From Setoptus koraiensis (Eukaryota > Arthropoda): DNA of 64,000 nt. Positions 14,401 to 28,159 of the stretch are shown here, piece by piece (position 1 is the stretch's first letter; each line of letters opens with the position of its first letter). Location: assembly GCA_048013815.1 (NCBI GenBank), contig CM106586.1, forward strand, positions 9,982,001-10,046,000, in the 5' to 3' direction. The position numbers were made by a program, and so were the translations under genes. A model generated the notes under the pieces. The model saw only the letters and a program-made list of their open reading frames with translations, did not search any database and was not told the origin of the DNA.

Positions 14401-15958
14401 AAATCAAACATTACTATTGAAAATTATGCCTCTCGAAAACGCACACAAATTGATCCTTGATTGGATCGAATTGATGGAATAGGATGGCGCCTGGCTATTT
14501 AGTGGTCGCATACCATGGTGAATTAAATTTCCCATCGTCTGAAGCAAATCTGGCCAGTATATTTACACACCGTGTACAAAGAGTTCCGTGGTCATGTCTA
14601 ACTATCCGCCAACTATCTGAGCAACATGGCGCTGTTCAATCTGAGGTAATTTGTTCCGAAAGACAAGGTCGTGATTTCACATGCTGGCTGGGGGATGTTG
14701 TGGATCTTTTATTGTGAGACAAGAATGTACGGAGATAAATATATAATATCGGTCAGTGTGCTTATATACCTAATATAAATCTACGCAACCTTCGCATCTA
14801 ACAAGGCTCAGCTTAAGTGCTTAAAACTGACCACACCATTGGGTTCTAATCAGACCGGTTTGTCTATTTTGGCTGACTGGCTAGATTCTCACTAAGTGGC
14901 AACGCTCTTTTGTAAATCTTGATTAATCGACGGCGATGTCTGCCAAATTGACCACATCATAGGCAATATAATTTATTCTGTTCTCGTTAATTGTTGCGCT
15001 AAAAGCAAATTGCTCCGAAAGACGATAGCAGTTGTGTCTGTTTCGAGAATTTGCTCAAATCAAGGCCAGTTACACCTCTTCATTTCTACACAAATTGATT
15101 TACATGTTGCATTGCCGAGTTTGGCCAAGGAATGATGCGATTCACGATGAAACTTGTTCCTTGTTGTCCCTGAAGTTGACTCATTGTCTCATTTCCTCGA
15201 AAAACTGACAAGTAACGTGACAACATGAGCTAACATGACGATTCTTTAGAGCGATCTTCTAGATTGCGACATTGTAATTGCAGTGAATTCTTTTATTTAT
15301 ATTCCGATTGAGTAGGTTCATGATTATATATTCGCCATACATGTATAAATGGTGGTAATTTATTTGTTTACATAACCACTGTTTATAAAACAAGTTGAGT
15401 GGCTCGCTGTTTTATATTATTTTTAAATAGTAACAATAATAGTGTATCCTGAAAAATTCAACTCTCAATTAAATCATCAAGAGACACCAGCGCACCATCA
15501 TACCTGATTGGTTTCTTATCATTGCATGCACGTCCAGCCATATTGATCACCGGACGTTACCTGGACAGCGGATATATTAACAGCTTCGCGTCATCCGAAC
15601 AAGATGACGAGATGCTGCCCTTAGATTGGATAAATCACGACAAGCAATCCGTTGATCAGTGTCGTGAGGTCAATCAAGTCTGTATTGTCCTGGTAGTCCG
15701 ATTCAATATAAAGTGTATTGACCATCGTATTGATAGTATTAGCATGAAGTATGTTCATCAATTAATAATGAATGCTATGAATACTGAGTAAATATAGATG
15801 TTTCTGTTGCATAATACTGTTACATAATGACATGATTGTAATAATAATGATTGGTAGTAACCCTATCCTCAAACAGTTGATCCTTAAATACACTTGATGA
15901 GATTTTTAAATTATCGCATATACGTATTAATTGCTAATAATAGCATAAGTGGTATACC
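11401..15958. other. AT-rich intergenic stretch, no gene recognised
   Basis: Short open frames are scattered on both strands but none matches a family I know. The right end should hold the 3' UTR of the minus-strand dimmed gene; the nearest AATAAA on that strand is at 15359-15364. A short ATG frame at 12201-12286 followed by GTAAGT could be an exon, but it is too weak to call. Confidence 0.55.
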
Positions 15959-18037
15959 CTATAGTGCCGCTTGCAATTTTGCAATTGCTTTCGACGATAA
16001 TTGTCGGCCACTGTTTGCCTTGTAAGTTGTTATTTGCTGGTTGGTTATCTTTGACGACGACGACGACGACGATCCGTCTGTGGCACCACAACCGTCACGA
16101 CCGCCATCAATGGCATCATTTGAGTCACCGTTGCTTTTATTGTTGTGGCAGCCGATAATTAGAGCAGAGGACTGACTCATGGGCAATGACGACGACGACG
16201 ACGAACAGGTTGCATTATGAACAGGTGAAATTATAACAGATGCATAGGTTGAGCAGCCGGTCAGTGTGGTTGGCATTTTAGTGGTATTATTGGTAATATT
16301 AGTTGCTGTTGTTGTTGTGTTGTTGTCCATCAACGATTGGCCGTCGTCATCATCATTACTACTAATATTATTAGTATTAACTAGGCTCTTATCAAAACAA
16401 TTACCTGTTTTACCTAATGCTAACAAATCGAGTTTATTTGTCGCTGTTTTATCACTACCTGTTATTGTTTTCGTTGAACTAGTCACATTATTATGTTCTA
16501 TTGATGATGTCTGCGAATGTAGATCTGGCGATGTGTTAATACCGCAATTACCATTGCCATTTGTGGCTGTTGCATTGGCATTTGTGTTTGCAGTTGTTGT
16601 ATTAGTAGAAGTAATGGTGGTGGTGGTGGTGGCAGCATTGGCTAGGCTAGTAGTGGCAGATGTTATGTAATTGGATAACAACACATAACCAGGCGACGAC
16701 GAATCGCCATCCGATGGTGAATGCCGATTATTAGCAGCATTGTTCTGTTGTTGTTGCTGATGTTGTTGTTGCTGATGTTGTTGTTGCTGTTCCACCTGGC
16801 CGCCATTGTTTGCCGGGCCCATCGACGACTGATGATTATGCTGATGAGATACATTAATTAAATTGGCACCGCTACTGCTACTGGTGATCATTTGATCACA
16901 ACTGTCCGCTGTTGTTGTGGATTGTGGTTTGTTTGTGGGTCTGATACCTTCGATCACGTGCTTCATGCCAGTCACCTGTTGCATCATAGACGCTGCATAA
17001 TCCTGTGTATGATGAGGCTGCTCAATGAGGTTGCCGCATGACGAGTTTTTTATCTGATAAGATACAGGCACATCCCGATGATGATTGTGATGATGTTGCT
17101 GTTGCTGATGATGCCTCATGAGTGGGCCACTGTGAAACTGTTGCTCATTTGGGGCCATATCATCCGATGTGTTGCTGTTGGCATAAATCAATTGGCCCAA
17201 CAACGACTGTTGTTGTTGTTGTTTGCCGTCGGCCGACAGCGTGCTGTCGGCTGCGGGAAGACACTGCAATTGTCGCGACTGTTGTTGTGACTGGATCTGA
17301 TTATGCAATCGATATTGGTTTGTTTGTTGTTCGTGCGTCGTAATAATTTGATTGCTATTATGCAATTGATGCTGCTGCTGCTGTTGCTGCTGAATATGAT
17401 GCGAGCTGCCGGTTATAATGCCCTGCATAGCTGTGTCAGTGTCGTCCAATGCCACCAACGTGGACACCAAGTCGGCATCCTCATCCTCAATGAGATCGTG
17501 ATGCTGCTGGTGCTGGTGCGATTGGTGGTGCGGCTGGTGAGCGTGCTGATGGTGGTGCGACTGGTCGTTGTGGTGATAGTTGCTGGGCTGATTAGGCTGC
17601 TGCTGGTGAAGGTGGTTGTGGTGATTGACAGCACAATTATGCATACTATTATTGTTTATTTGCCGGTGACGGTGACATTTGTTGTTGTTGTTGTTGCTGT
17701 TATGTAACAAATGTAGGTCGGTGTCTACGTGATGATGATGAGATTGAGCGTGTCTGTGTATCAAGGTAGAGGTTGAGTAGTCGTCGTTGGCGTCGGCCTC
17801 TTGAATGTCGCCAGTGGTTGCTTGCTCCATTGTTGACAACAGCTGGCTTGCTGGGTCGTGTGTGTTGGTTGCGCCACTTCCGGTCGGGCCGCCACTGGAC
17901 ACAGGTGAGCCTATGTAGCTTGAAATAATTTGCCCTGGCTGGTAATGATGCTGCTGCTGCTGATGGTGTCTGACGGCGTGAACGGCGGGGTCCAACATGG
18001 CGTCGTCTAGCGCCACTGAGTCGCTGCCAGCGTCACT

Positions 18038-18115
<78 letters not shown>

Positions 18116-21100
18116 GCTGTTGCTGCTGCTGCTGTTGGGGCATAATTGATTGAGCGCTTGCTGTTGGGGCGCCATGGCGGACGCACAAAATAACTGCAAT
18201 TGGTGGTGCTGATGATGAGTGTGACTAGATTGCTGATTGAGTAGCTGCTGCTGGTTGTGCTGCTGGTGTGAGTGTGATACGTCCAGGTGAATGTGATTGG
18301 TGGCAGAATGGTGATGATTGTGGTGCTGTGAGTGGTGCCGATGATGCTGATGATGGCCCGCCGCTGGATTGTGCTGCGACAGGTGATTGTGATGATGCTC
18401 CATCGACATGACACTTATGCCCGTCACCGGCCCGTGGCAAGTGTGACCGGCGTCGGGACTGGACGCGCCCCCGATCAAGCTCAACGGGGGCGCCGCCTTG
18501 ACGCCCAAACCGATGTCGTCGGCGTCGCTGGGCTCACCTGTCCTGTTGTTGCTGCTGTTGTTGATGTTGTTGTTGTTGTCGTCTGTTGCTGTCAGCTGCA
18601 GCACCCGCGGACCTGTTGCCATTTCCGTTTCCGTCTGGGGGCGCTGCTGTCTGAGGGTGGCACCAGTTTGGCCACCAGTATTCTGACAGTCCGATGACAT
18701 AATCGACATAACGCCACTGACAACTGGCGTTGCCTGACCGGACACTGGCGACACCGAGCTCAGGCCCACTCTGGCCAGTCTGTTTTGGGGGCCCGTGACG
18801 CCTGGCGGCGGCGCCAGCCCCAAGTGACCACCCTGGCCGCTCAGATGGGCCCCGAGAGAGGGCGCCACCACGGACAGCGGTTCGCCCATGCTCTGCTGCT
18901 CTTGCGGCTCCACCTGGTGGTGAAGGTGGTGATGACTAATGTGATGCTGTTGTTGTTGTTGTTGTTGTTGTTGCTGTTGCTGTTGTTGTTGGCCGAGGTA
19001 ATTAAGATGATGCTGATGATGATTGAGGCAGGTGGGATTATTTGGGTGCTGGTGCTGCTGTTGTGTGTTGTCCAACTGTCGATGGTGGTGCCTCGGCTGC
19101 TGCTGGTGCTGCTGGCGGGCATTGTCCATGGAGTTTGTGGCTAGTTCCGGCGCCGTTTGGCCGGTTAATCTAGGGGGCGACGACGACGACGAGGCATCTA
19201 TATTGCCGCTATGCTGCTGCTGCTGCTGCTGCTGCTGTATCATTACCACCGAGTCTATGGCGGCCTGGCCGGCGCCGCTGGCGGCGCTCATTTGGGGCGC
19301 GTTTGGGGTGAGCGGCGATTGTTGCAATTGTTGTATTTCGCCCTTGAGCTCGCCAATGATGTTTGTCAGGGCCGTTATGTAATTTTTGGCTGAACATGGG
19401 GGCGCCGTCGCGAGCGTTGCGGGCATTCGCAGCGGCGTGTGTGCGTTAGATTGTTGGTCCGAGCGGACGCATTGTTGTTGCGTTGTTGTTGCGTCGGCGG
19501 CGCGTTGATGTTGCGTCAGCGTTGTCCAGTTGCCCGGCGATTATCATATGATTAGCATAATGGCAAATGATGGTTGATGAACCGACGGCGTCGTTGCGCA
19601 ATCAGAGCGCCCCGTCGTAGGTGGCCCGCGATGGTGGCGAACAGACACAAAGCGAGAGAGAGAGAGAGAGAGAGATGAAAGATTAATGGTTGTGCCCAAA
19701 TACCGGCTAATGAATCATTAGTAATGGTGTGACGCCGTTCAGCTGTCGAGCTGGCCGACAATGAATACGAGCGCAGTGTGCCGCTCGCACGGGATACGTG
19801 CGCGGCCGCGGTCTGGACGACGGGCCCGGCAAGCGACGGGCCGGCGCAATTTGCGGGGCCCCCGTTCGGCCAAACAAAGATTTTAAACGAGATGTTGGAC
19901 TCACCTAGTGTCAGCGTCTCTATTTTGGACAGCTTGCGCTCCATGCTGATGTGCGGTATGACCTCTCTGAGGGCCTGGAAGGCGTCGTTGAGGCTGTGCA
20001 TTCGCATGCGTTCGCGCTCGTTGCTCTCAAGTCGGCGCAAATTGCGCTCCCGCGAACTCAGAGACGACTTTTTGCGCCGCAACAGGGCGGCCCCCTTGCA
20101 CGCGCCGGGCGAATCGGGACCCGCGCCACTGGCTAGCTCATGCTGGTTGTGGACGCCGCAGCTAGTGTTGTTTGCGCTGCGGCTGCTCTCGTTGCCGGCC
20201 TCATTTTCGCCGTCCGTGTCCGTGACGAAACTTCCGGTTGCAGCGGTGCTCAACAACTGTTGCTGCTGACCGCTGCTGTTGGCCGCTTGATGATGATGCT
20301 GCTGCTGCTGTTGCGATGGGGACAATTGCATCAGGTGGGCGCAGTGCGCCGACATGTCCGCCAGTTGCTGTGTGTGGTCGGCGCACTGGGGCGACTGCGG
20401 GCCGGCGGCCCGAACGAGCTCGCCCAAGAACGGGCCGGCGTGCATCAGCGGCTGCTTGCCTGCCGCCTCTTGGTGGCCGGTGGTGTGCTGACCGCTGTTC
20501 ATCAATGATTGTGGGGCGCCCAGGCGGGCAGCGCACAGGCGCGCGTCGTCCGCGCCCGCCGCCGCCGCCCCTCTAAACTGGTGCGCTTGTTGACAGTGTT
20601 CGATGTTGTCCGCGGACAGGGCGTAATGCACGTTGTTGTCGCCGCTGGTCGGTTCGGCCGGCCCGACGCGCTGGTTGAACTGGGGCTCGTCCACGTCCAT
20701 TGCCGTGTCGAGCATCGCCGTTACAGGTTGTTGGTTGGCGTGGGCGTGGGCGGCTTGTTGGGACTGGCAATTGGCGTGCAGCCGGGCCCTGTTGGAGCGG
20801 CGCGTGCTGACCCGATCGAGTCGCTTGCCGGACCTGCCGCCCGCGTTGTGCTGCGCTTGTTGTTGCGGTTGATCCTCGGGGTCGCGCTTGCCGTCCCGCC
20901 GCTCGTCCCGCTGCTCGTACCCGGCGTACCCCATGAACTGGTTCATGCCGGTGTCGATGTCGCTGTCGTTGTTGTCGGCGGTGTCGTTGTCGCCGTTGTG
21001 CTGCTGTCCACTTGTTCGCCTGATTATGCTCGTGGCACGGGCCTGCTGTGCGTACCTGCTGGCCGAAACCGATGCGAGCGCGTCGTTGTCATCACTGGCC

Positions 21101-21147
21101 GCGTTGCACCTATCGGCGGGCTCGCCAATTAACCGATTGTTTGTTTC

Positions 21148-21189
<42 letters not shown>

Positions 21190-24100
21190 GTGTTGCTGTT
21201 GGTGTTGCTGTTGGTGTGGCTGTTGCTGTTGTGCTTGCGCAACATTGATACTGTTTGTGGTTGCGTCATTGCGGTCGCCGGCCACTTGACCAGCGCGCTG
21301 TCGCTTGCCGCTTGCCAAGGCGGCCGCTGCGGGCGCCGTTGCGCTGGACGGCGCCAGCGCTCTAGCGGCGAGCGGTTGTACGGCGCCGCTGGCGCTAGTT
21401 AACTGTCGCTGGGCCCGTCGCGTCGATCTGGTCACTATTGAATGGCTGTTGGCCAGCGTCGTGTGCTGCTTGTGGCCACTTCCGTTCCGGCCCGCGTGCT
21501 GCTGCGGCTGCGGTGGCTGCTGCGGCGCCCGCTCTTGTGTAACAATGACCATTTCCGCCTCTTTCAATTTGCCGGGTAATTGTTGTTGTTGTTGTTGCTC
21601 GTATACACTCATTGTTGTTTGCTCGTGCCCGTGCCCTTGCTCAGGCTCGCGCGATATCATGTGTTGATTGGCGTTTGTTGATTTTGTTGGTATTATGATC
21701 AAGTTGATAACGTTGCCCCGCTGTCTGTGATCTTTGTCTAGCTTGGTTTGTGTGGCGAGAGGCCCCAAATTGGGGCCCGCGTCGCTTGTTGTTGTTGCTG
21801 TTGTTGTTGCTGTTGTTGCTGTTTGTAATCTGTCTTGTTGTGCCGCTATAACTGGTGAGTGGTCGTTGTTTGTCTGCTTATTACTCTCATGCGAGCTCAT
21901 AAGTGAATTATTGGCTGAATCACTTTCATCGCCGCTATTCACTGTTGTTTGCTGTTGTTTGTTGTTTCGGCCGCCAGAGTGCCCGTTGTTGTAGTCATTG
22001 TAATCATTATAATCATCATTGTAATCATCGTTGTAATCAAGCCGCTCGTTGTAATCATTATAGCGCGCTGTGTGGTGATAGTCGTGATCACAGTTGCTCA
22101 CATTGGTGTGTCGCTCGCTGTTGTTGTTGCTGTTGTTGTTGCTGTTGTTGTTGTTGTGACCAACCTGCTCTTGCCTATCGCTAGTGTGGCTTTCTTTCTC
22201 GTATGATGCACTTATTGTTGTATTTATTGTTGCACAACAAGATGATGATGATGATGTAATTATTATTTGCTCACTCGCCGGTGCCCGCCGAGTTGTAATT
22301 GTATCGTCGCTAGCAACAAGCGCACGCAAATGAATGTGATCAGCGTCGGGGCCCGGCGCCGAATTAACGTAAGTGGTCGCCGCTAGTGGCCCCACTGGCA
22401 GCTTCACTTCCTCCAGGATATTATGGTAATTTCTATTCTTGAGCGCTCTCGTTTTGGCCGGGCCAACTTTTTGTTGATCTTGCCCGCTTGGGTCTGTTTG
22501 CCTGGCCTCGTTACCTGTCTTGGCTCTCGCGGCTCTCTCGGCTCCTTTGCTTCTCTCGGCTCTCTGGCCTCTTTCGCTTCTCTCGGCTCGCTCGCTTGTC
22601 TCGCCTCTCGTGATTGTGATTATGTGTGTATCGCTGGGGTCGCTGGGGTCGCTGGGGCCGCTATTGTGCGCCGGGCGCCCTCTCTGTCGGAGCTTCTTCG
22701 AGGCCGGCGAGCCCGCCGAGGCCAGTCTGAGCGCGCGTCTGGTGAGTGGCTTGCAGTGCGGCTGCAGTGGGTGCGATTGGTGCAGTCGGTCAGTCTGTCT
22801 CATAAGTAAATTGTTGTGCTGTCTCAATTGCTCGCTTCTCATTCGCGCTGCCGGCCCCAAAAGTCGTCGTTGTGTGAGCCGCTTTTTTTCACTTGATTCA
22901 TCGTCGTCATTTACATACTCGGCGCACCGCTCGTCGGGCTCGCTGGCCGCGTTTGTCACTGTCGCTGTCTCTGTCTCTGTTTTTGTCTCTGCTGCTGTCT
23001 CTGTCTCGGTTGTTGCTGTTGTCACTGTCGTCGTCGTTGTGTCGGTTGTTGCTGTTGTTGTCACTGTCGCTGTTGTTGTCGCTGTGTGCGGCCGCTGTCG
23101 CAAATTAGAGCGGCGCAATTTCGTCGCAACTGGCCCCTCGGCCGGCGTATCTGTGGCCGCTGTACCTGTGGCCGCGCTGTCCAGGTGAGCGGGCGCCGTT
23201 CGCAATTGTTCTGGTCGCTCTAATGAAATGCGCCCGCTCTGCAACGGTTGTCGTGGGCACTGGCCTAATGAGTGAGCGTCGTTGTCGTGCCAAGTTGGCG
23301 AGATTAATGCGCCGGGCCGCTCGCGGCCCCAATGCCGGTCGCCGGCTGCATCTTGCCGCTGTTGCTGTTGCTGCTGTTGCTGCTGTCGCTGCTGTTGCTG
23401 CTGTCGCTGCTGCGACGGCGGGCCGGCCGGACCGGACAGGCGGGCTCGTTTGCGGGGGCTGCTGGCGGCGAGCGGCGCTCTGTCAGCTATTAATTGTTTC
23501 GCTTTTTGTGGCGCTGCTGTCGCGCTGATCGTTTTAATTGTGCTCGCTGCCAATGCAACCGCGAGCGATTCTTCTGGCGATCGTCGGGCACTGGCTACTT
23601 GTTGTCGCTCACTGGCTGTTTGGCTAACCGCAGCTTCGTTTATCCGCCACCTACCAGCATGCCGGCGACAATTGCGATTTTGCGTCTGTTGGTTGGTGTG
23701 TGTGCGGGACGCGTCGGGCCCGTCAGCCGCCCGCTCGTTCGCTGGTCGGTCGGCCGCTTGTCGCTCTGACGATTCGTTCTGATCCGACGATTCGTTCTGA
23801 TCTGACGATTCGAATCGGCGCCCGTGTTGGCGGGATGCTGGCTGACTTTGCACTGCTCGTCGGCGCTCGTCGGGCCCGCGGATGTCCGACTGCACGGCAA
23901 ACAAACGGCGCTTCGACGATTTGTATTTAAACAGCGTTGTCTCGATGATGCTGGTCGGCGGCTGCTGGTGCGATGCTGGCTGCTCGTGCACTGAGCTTGT
24001 CGCCGAACAATCGTTGCTGTTGTTGCCGCTGTTGTTGTTGCTGTTGCCGCTGTTGTTGCTGCTGTTGTTGCTGTTGCCGCTGTTGTTGCTGTCGTTGTTG

Positions 24101-24228
24101 TTGCTGCTGTGGTTGCTGCTGTCGGTGTCGTTGTTGCTGGCACGCTCACTTTGTTGCACTGACGCTGTTTGCGGTGGTTGCAGTTGCAGTTGGCGTCGCT
24201 GTTGCTGTTGTGCCACTGCCGCTACCAT
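15959..24228 (-). CDS. dimm: Giant dimmed/Mist1-type bHLH transcription factor
   Basis: Two coding exons, 24228-19905 and 19389-15959, are joined by a GT-AG intron (donor GTGAGT, phase 1), predicting 2584 aa. The bHLH lies near residues 1395-1455. The basic region and helix 1 contain [20 protein letters not shown], the loop [10 protein letters not shown], and helix 2 IETLTL joined across the splice to [18 protein letters not shown]. This matches the dimmed/BHLHA15 (Mist1) family, which drives the secretory and neuropeptidergic cell programme as an E-box-binding nuclear dimer. Fly Dimm is only about 390 aa. Here both flanks are very long and low-complexity: polyQ, polyH, a long polyN, Thr-rich runs and Tyr-Asn-Asp repeats. 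The first in-frame ATG is at 24228, after a stop upstream; an extra 5' exon is possible. The bHLH identity is sure, the full extent less so. Confidence 0.85.
18039..18116 (-). repeat. Pure (CAA)n tract coding poly-Asn in dimmed
   Basis: Twenty-six uninterrupted TTG units on the plus strand are read as AAC on the minus strand. They encode most of a long asparagine run in exon 2 of the bHLH gene. An uninterrupted trinucleotide repeat of this length should vary between individuals. Confidence 0.9.
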
Positions 24229-24640
24229 TGTGCCGTCATCATTATCTCGCCTTGTAACTCGCTTTTGCGCCACTAGGGCCGCTCTATTTTTGTGTGTCAG
24301 TCTCTATGTAGCGGCGGCGCTGGCCCAGTTGCCAGTGGTGAGTTTACAAAGTTTATAGGCCAGGCGGCGCAACAACAACAACAGCGGGGCTAGTAGCGCG
24401 CCGGGGGCGCCCGCCGACAGCACACTATAGGTTTGCTACATGCACCGCGGCGGCCCACACAGTCTCAGTGACACTCGCCAACTGTTTCGCCGGTGTGTGT
24501 GTGAACTATTAATAATTGGCTGCCGATCGGCCCGCAAATGCGCGCACCGGCCCGCAAATGCGCAAATACGCGCGCCGGCCCGCACTCAGTCTGCTGCAGT
24601 GAGCGGCAGCTCGGCGAAGTGGCCTCGCGACGCGAAACGG

Positions 24641-24805
24641 GGGCCGCTCGGGCACAAATGGGCGCTGCGGGGGCCGTCGGGCGCAGGTGAGCGCTGGGGG
24701 GCCGGCCGCTCGGGCACAAATGGGCGATGGGGGGCCGACCGTCGGGCACAAATGGGCGATGGGGGGCGTCGGGCGGAAATGGGCGCTGCGGGGGCCGTCG
24801 GGCCG
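24641..24805. repeat. GC-rich minisatellite, about 30-bp units
   Basis: Five or so imperfect units built around GGGCACAAATGGGCG and GGGGGCCGTCGGG, just upstream of the dimmed coding region. Confidence 0.75.
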
Positions 24806-26857
24806 GTCGGGCAATGAGGAAGTAGAGTATTGTTGTTAGTTGTCGAGTGTTGTGTTTGGGCGTCTTGCGGTGCTTGGGCTGTGTGCTGGGCGTGTTGCTG
24901 GGTTTGGGCGTGTGGCGGCGCCAAGGCCAACTCACTGGCACAATGGCTCAGAACGGACGTAGCTGGTGAACGGAGTAACGGTATTGGCACGGGCCGTTTA
25001 CGCAAGGCCGCGCTGACACTGCAAACGCTGGCGACACACTGGCGGCCGGCAGAGGAATTGCAAGTGTCAGGTCGACGCAGGCGTCGCTAGGCCAATCGAT
25101 TATTTGGCGCTGTTTGGCGGTCATGCGCCTAGGGGCAGTTATCGGTATTATTGGTGCTGTTGGCAGCGCTGCTGATGCTGCCGTTATTGGCGCTATTATT
25201 GCTGCTATTATTAGTGCACTGTCGCGCTGCAATTGCACCGGCCGCTGGCGGCGCGCGACAAGCGGTCAGTCTCAAGTCGGGCAACTCTAGCGGCCGGCCC
25301 GCCAACTATCGACGGTCAATAATTGTTGCGCTCGGCACACCTTGCCGCGCGGTCACTGCAGCCGCACCGGCCGTGAATCGGGCCGCGCCGGCCGTGGATC
25401 GGGCCGCGCCGGCAGCATATCGGTGGCCGGCGGCAGTTGACATGTGCATACGCGACGCGTAATTAGAGCGCCGCGGCCGGAGCGGCGGTCGTTTGCGGCG
25501 CTAATTGAGGCCCGCAGTGCGACCGTGAGCTCTGATTCGTCGGGCTGATTATAATGGCGCTGCGATCGCGATTGGGTCACGTTCGCGCCCGACAGCGGCC
25601 CCCACAATCCCGAGCAGACTCGATCACGAGGTGACCGGGCACCGTGTGACCGAGGAGCCCAACGGATTGTTGTTGCTCGCTCAGCTGATGAGTTGTGAGA
25701 TTTGGTGGCCGCGGCCGGCGCAGTTGCGTAACGGGACTCACAAACAGTTGTCAGTTAGACATAACAAACGGATGACCGACGTACGACGCGTTACATAACC
25801 GATTGCGGGCGCCGATTGTATGGCGGCTACACATTGTGTGCAGCACACAGATTGACAGGCTCGCCAGAGGTAATTATCGCCATTTGACAGCCGGCTGGCA
25901 ATTGTCAATTGGCGCCCGGCCGGCCACTCGCGACAGCTGACGGGCAACACGGTGACAGCGGCCGTGCAAGTGTGACAAGTGTCGACGCGCTGTGCGGCCG
26001 GGCTCGGCCGTGGCACTTGTTTGCCACGGTCAGCCCGTCGCCTGTCAGCACGGGTGCTGTTTGCGGCGCGGCCGGCCCGCGACACGCCCTCGTCATTCAA
26101 GCAACACCCGCAGTGTATCGAGGCCGTTGTTGCCAGATAAAACGAGCTGCGAGCTGGAACACGTCAGCACGTGAGCCAGCGAGCAACGTCAAATGTCAAG
26201 CGTGGTCGGCGTTGTTGCCGCCGGCAGCAGCAGCAACCACAGCAACAACGACAACGGCAGCAACAACAACAACCACAACAACAGCAGCATCGACAACGGC
26301 AGCAGCAACAACGACGACGACGACCGCCGATCCGATGGTGGCTCGCACACGCAGCTGACAGCGAGTCGAAACGGATAATTGTTGGCCGACTGTTTGGCAT
26401 TGTGTCACTTTAATGACTGATTCGCATGCCTCGCTATTTATAGAGATGTCGCACAGCGATGACTTTTCAGCTCGTTTTATCGCTCTGTTTGTGTGTACAA
26501 CAGTGTGTTTCCTGACGCGCCACGACGCCAAATTGAGCGCAACGAGTCACGCGGCGCACTTTCCGGCCCGTCCCGTTCGAGAGCGCTCCGGCGCGGACTC
26601 GGGAGCGCTCCGGCGACCGAAAGCAACAGATCAACCTGCGGATAGCGGCGAGCGAGCGGCCAATAACTGGATGGGCATCTGTTGGACCTATTAGCAGTTA
26701 GCGGCGGCTGCAGTCGGCGTTAACTGTATCAAACCGCCGGCGCGCGATGCTGGCTGTTTGATACTCTTGTGGAGCTTTCGAGACTGCATTTGATACTTTT
26801 CTCGAGCGTTCGAGGCTGCGTTTGACACTGGCGAATCGGTAGCATTTAGCGCCGGCG

Positions 26858-26987
26858 ACTATCGTATATTGATACCATTTGATAGCGCCGAATTGATATT
26901 ATTTGATAGCGCCGAGCTGATGGTGTTTGATACTGTCGCGCTGATGGCGCTTGATACCGTCGAGCTGATGGCGGCTGATAGGCAGTT
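26858..26987. repeat. Degenerate tandem repeat, about 30-bp units
   Basis: Repeated words such as TTGATA, GCGCCGA and GCTGATGGCG recur at about 30-bp spacing. Confidence 0.65.
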
Positions 26988-27434
26988 GATGTATATATAA
27001 TAGGCCTGGCAAGTTTGCTGTGACAGTTGGTGTGGCCCGATAACAATTGCCGGCAATTGAGCCCGAAACAAGTGCAGCCATAACAATAATAATGATGACG
27101 ACTGTTTGTTTATATTGTTGTCATTAATTTAACTCTCCGAGAGGCGCCCTCGTCGCCATTGTTGCCGTTGGCCGCAGCGATCGTCATTGTTGTAATTAAC
27201 CACTAATGATGTCTACTGTCACACCAGCCAGCCAGCCACAAACTGTTACACAGCAACTCTGCTCCGCTTTACCCGCTCCGCTTTGCCCGCTCCGCAATAC
27301 CCGCGCCATTTCATCCGCTCCGCTTTATCCGCGCCACTCTGCGCTTTTGTCCCGTTTTCGAGCGAGCATTTTCGGCATTTTCGGCGTTTCGGCGTTTCGG
27401 CGTTCGGCGGCGCGGCCATTTTGCGGCACTCACT

Positions 27435-27474
27435 CACAAATAGGCACAAATAGGCACAAATAGGCATAAGTAGG
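27435..27474. repeat. 10-bp tandem repeat (CACAAATAGG)
   Basis: Three exact copies and one altered copy of a ten-base unit. Confidence 0.85.
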
Positions 27475-28074
27475 CAAGCGGGCGACGCGCCGCTCGACGT
27501 CAGCGCCCGATACTGCAAACAAAATGAAATTGCCAACAAAACATGCAGCCACCGCCGGCCCGAAATTGGCACTTCATATACATACATTCATGTATTTGTT
27601 GGCCGAGCCAGTCAAAAGTTACGCCAAACAGCCAAAATACAGCGAGCGCGCCGACTGGCGCTCAAAATTAATGAGTTGCCTCGGCGAGTCGCTCCAGCCT
27701 CGAATTTCGAAGCGACTCAATTTGTAAATTAGCGCCCGGCTCCGAAACGTGTCGCCGGCCTCTCAGGTTACTCGACAGTCGGTCTGTCGTGGCGAATCTT
27801 GCTCTTGGCAAGCTCTCGCTGCCGCTTTTGTCGTTGTTGCTCTTTGGGGCGCTGTGCCGCTTTCGCTCGTGCTGGCGCTGTGCCGTTTTCGCTCTTTCAG
27901 CGCGAGCTGGGGCCCAATTTGTACAATTTGTCGCCAGCCACAAACTCGCAGCCTGACAAACTGCAAATTGCGGGCCCCAATTCACGCAGCCACAAGTCAC
28001 AATTTGTCGCCGTGTCGCCCGGCAGCAAATATTCACTCATTATCTGTTTGCCTGTTTGCGTGCAGCCGTAACAA

Positions 28075-28159
28075 GTCGCCGCCACCCGCAGGTCGCCGCT
28101 ACCCGCAGGTCGCCGCTACCCGCAGGTCGCCGCCACCCGCAGGTCGCCGCCTCCCAGAA
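28075..28159. repeat. 17-bp tandem repeat, five copies
   Basis: The unit GTCGCCGCCACCCGCAG is repeated head to tail. Copies two and three are identical (GCT in place of GCC), and the last one is diverged. Confidence 0.88.

Noticed and set aside
19023-24358. Many poly-Leu, poly-Cys, poly-Ala and poly-Val frames on the plus strand opposite dimmed
   Set aside because: They are antisense readings of CAG/CAA repeats and change frame at every interruption.
26171-26413. Gln/Asn-rich frames on both strands upstream of dimmed
   Set aside because: Simple CAA/CAG repeats open several frames at once; no splice link to dimmed could be shown.
28075-28159. Regular short repeats considered as a CRISPR-like array
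   Set aside because: Head-to-tail units without spacers in a eukaryotic genome; an ordinary minisatellite.
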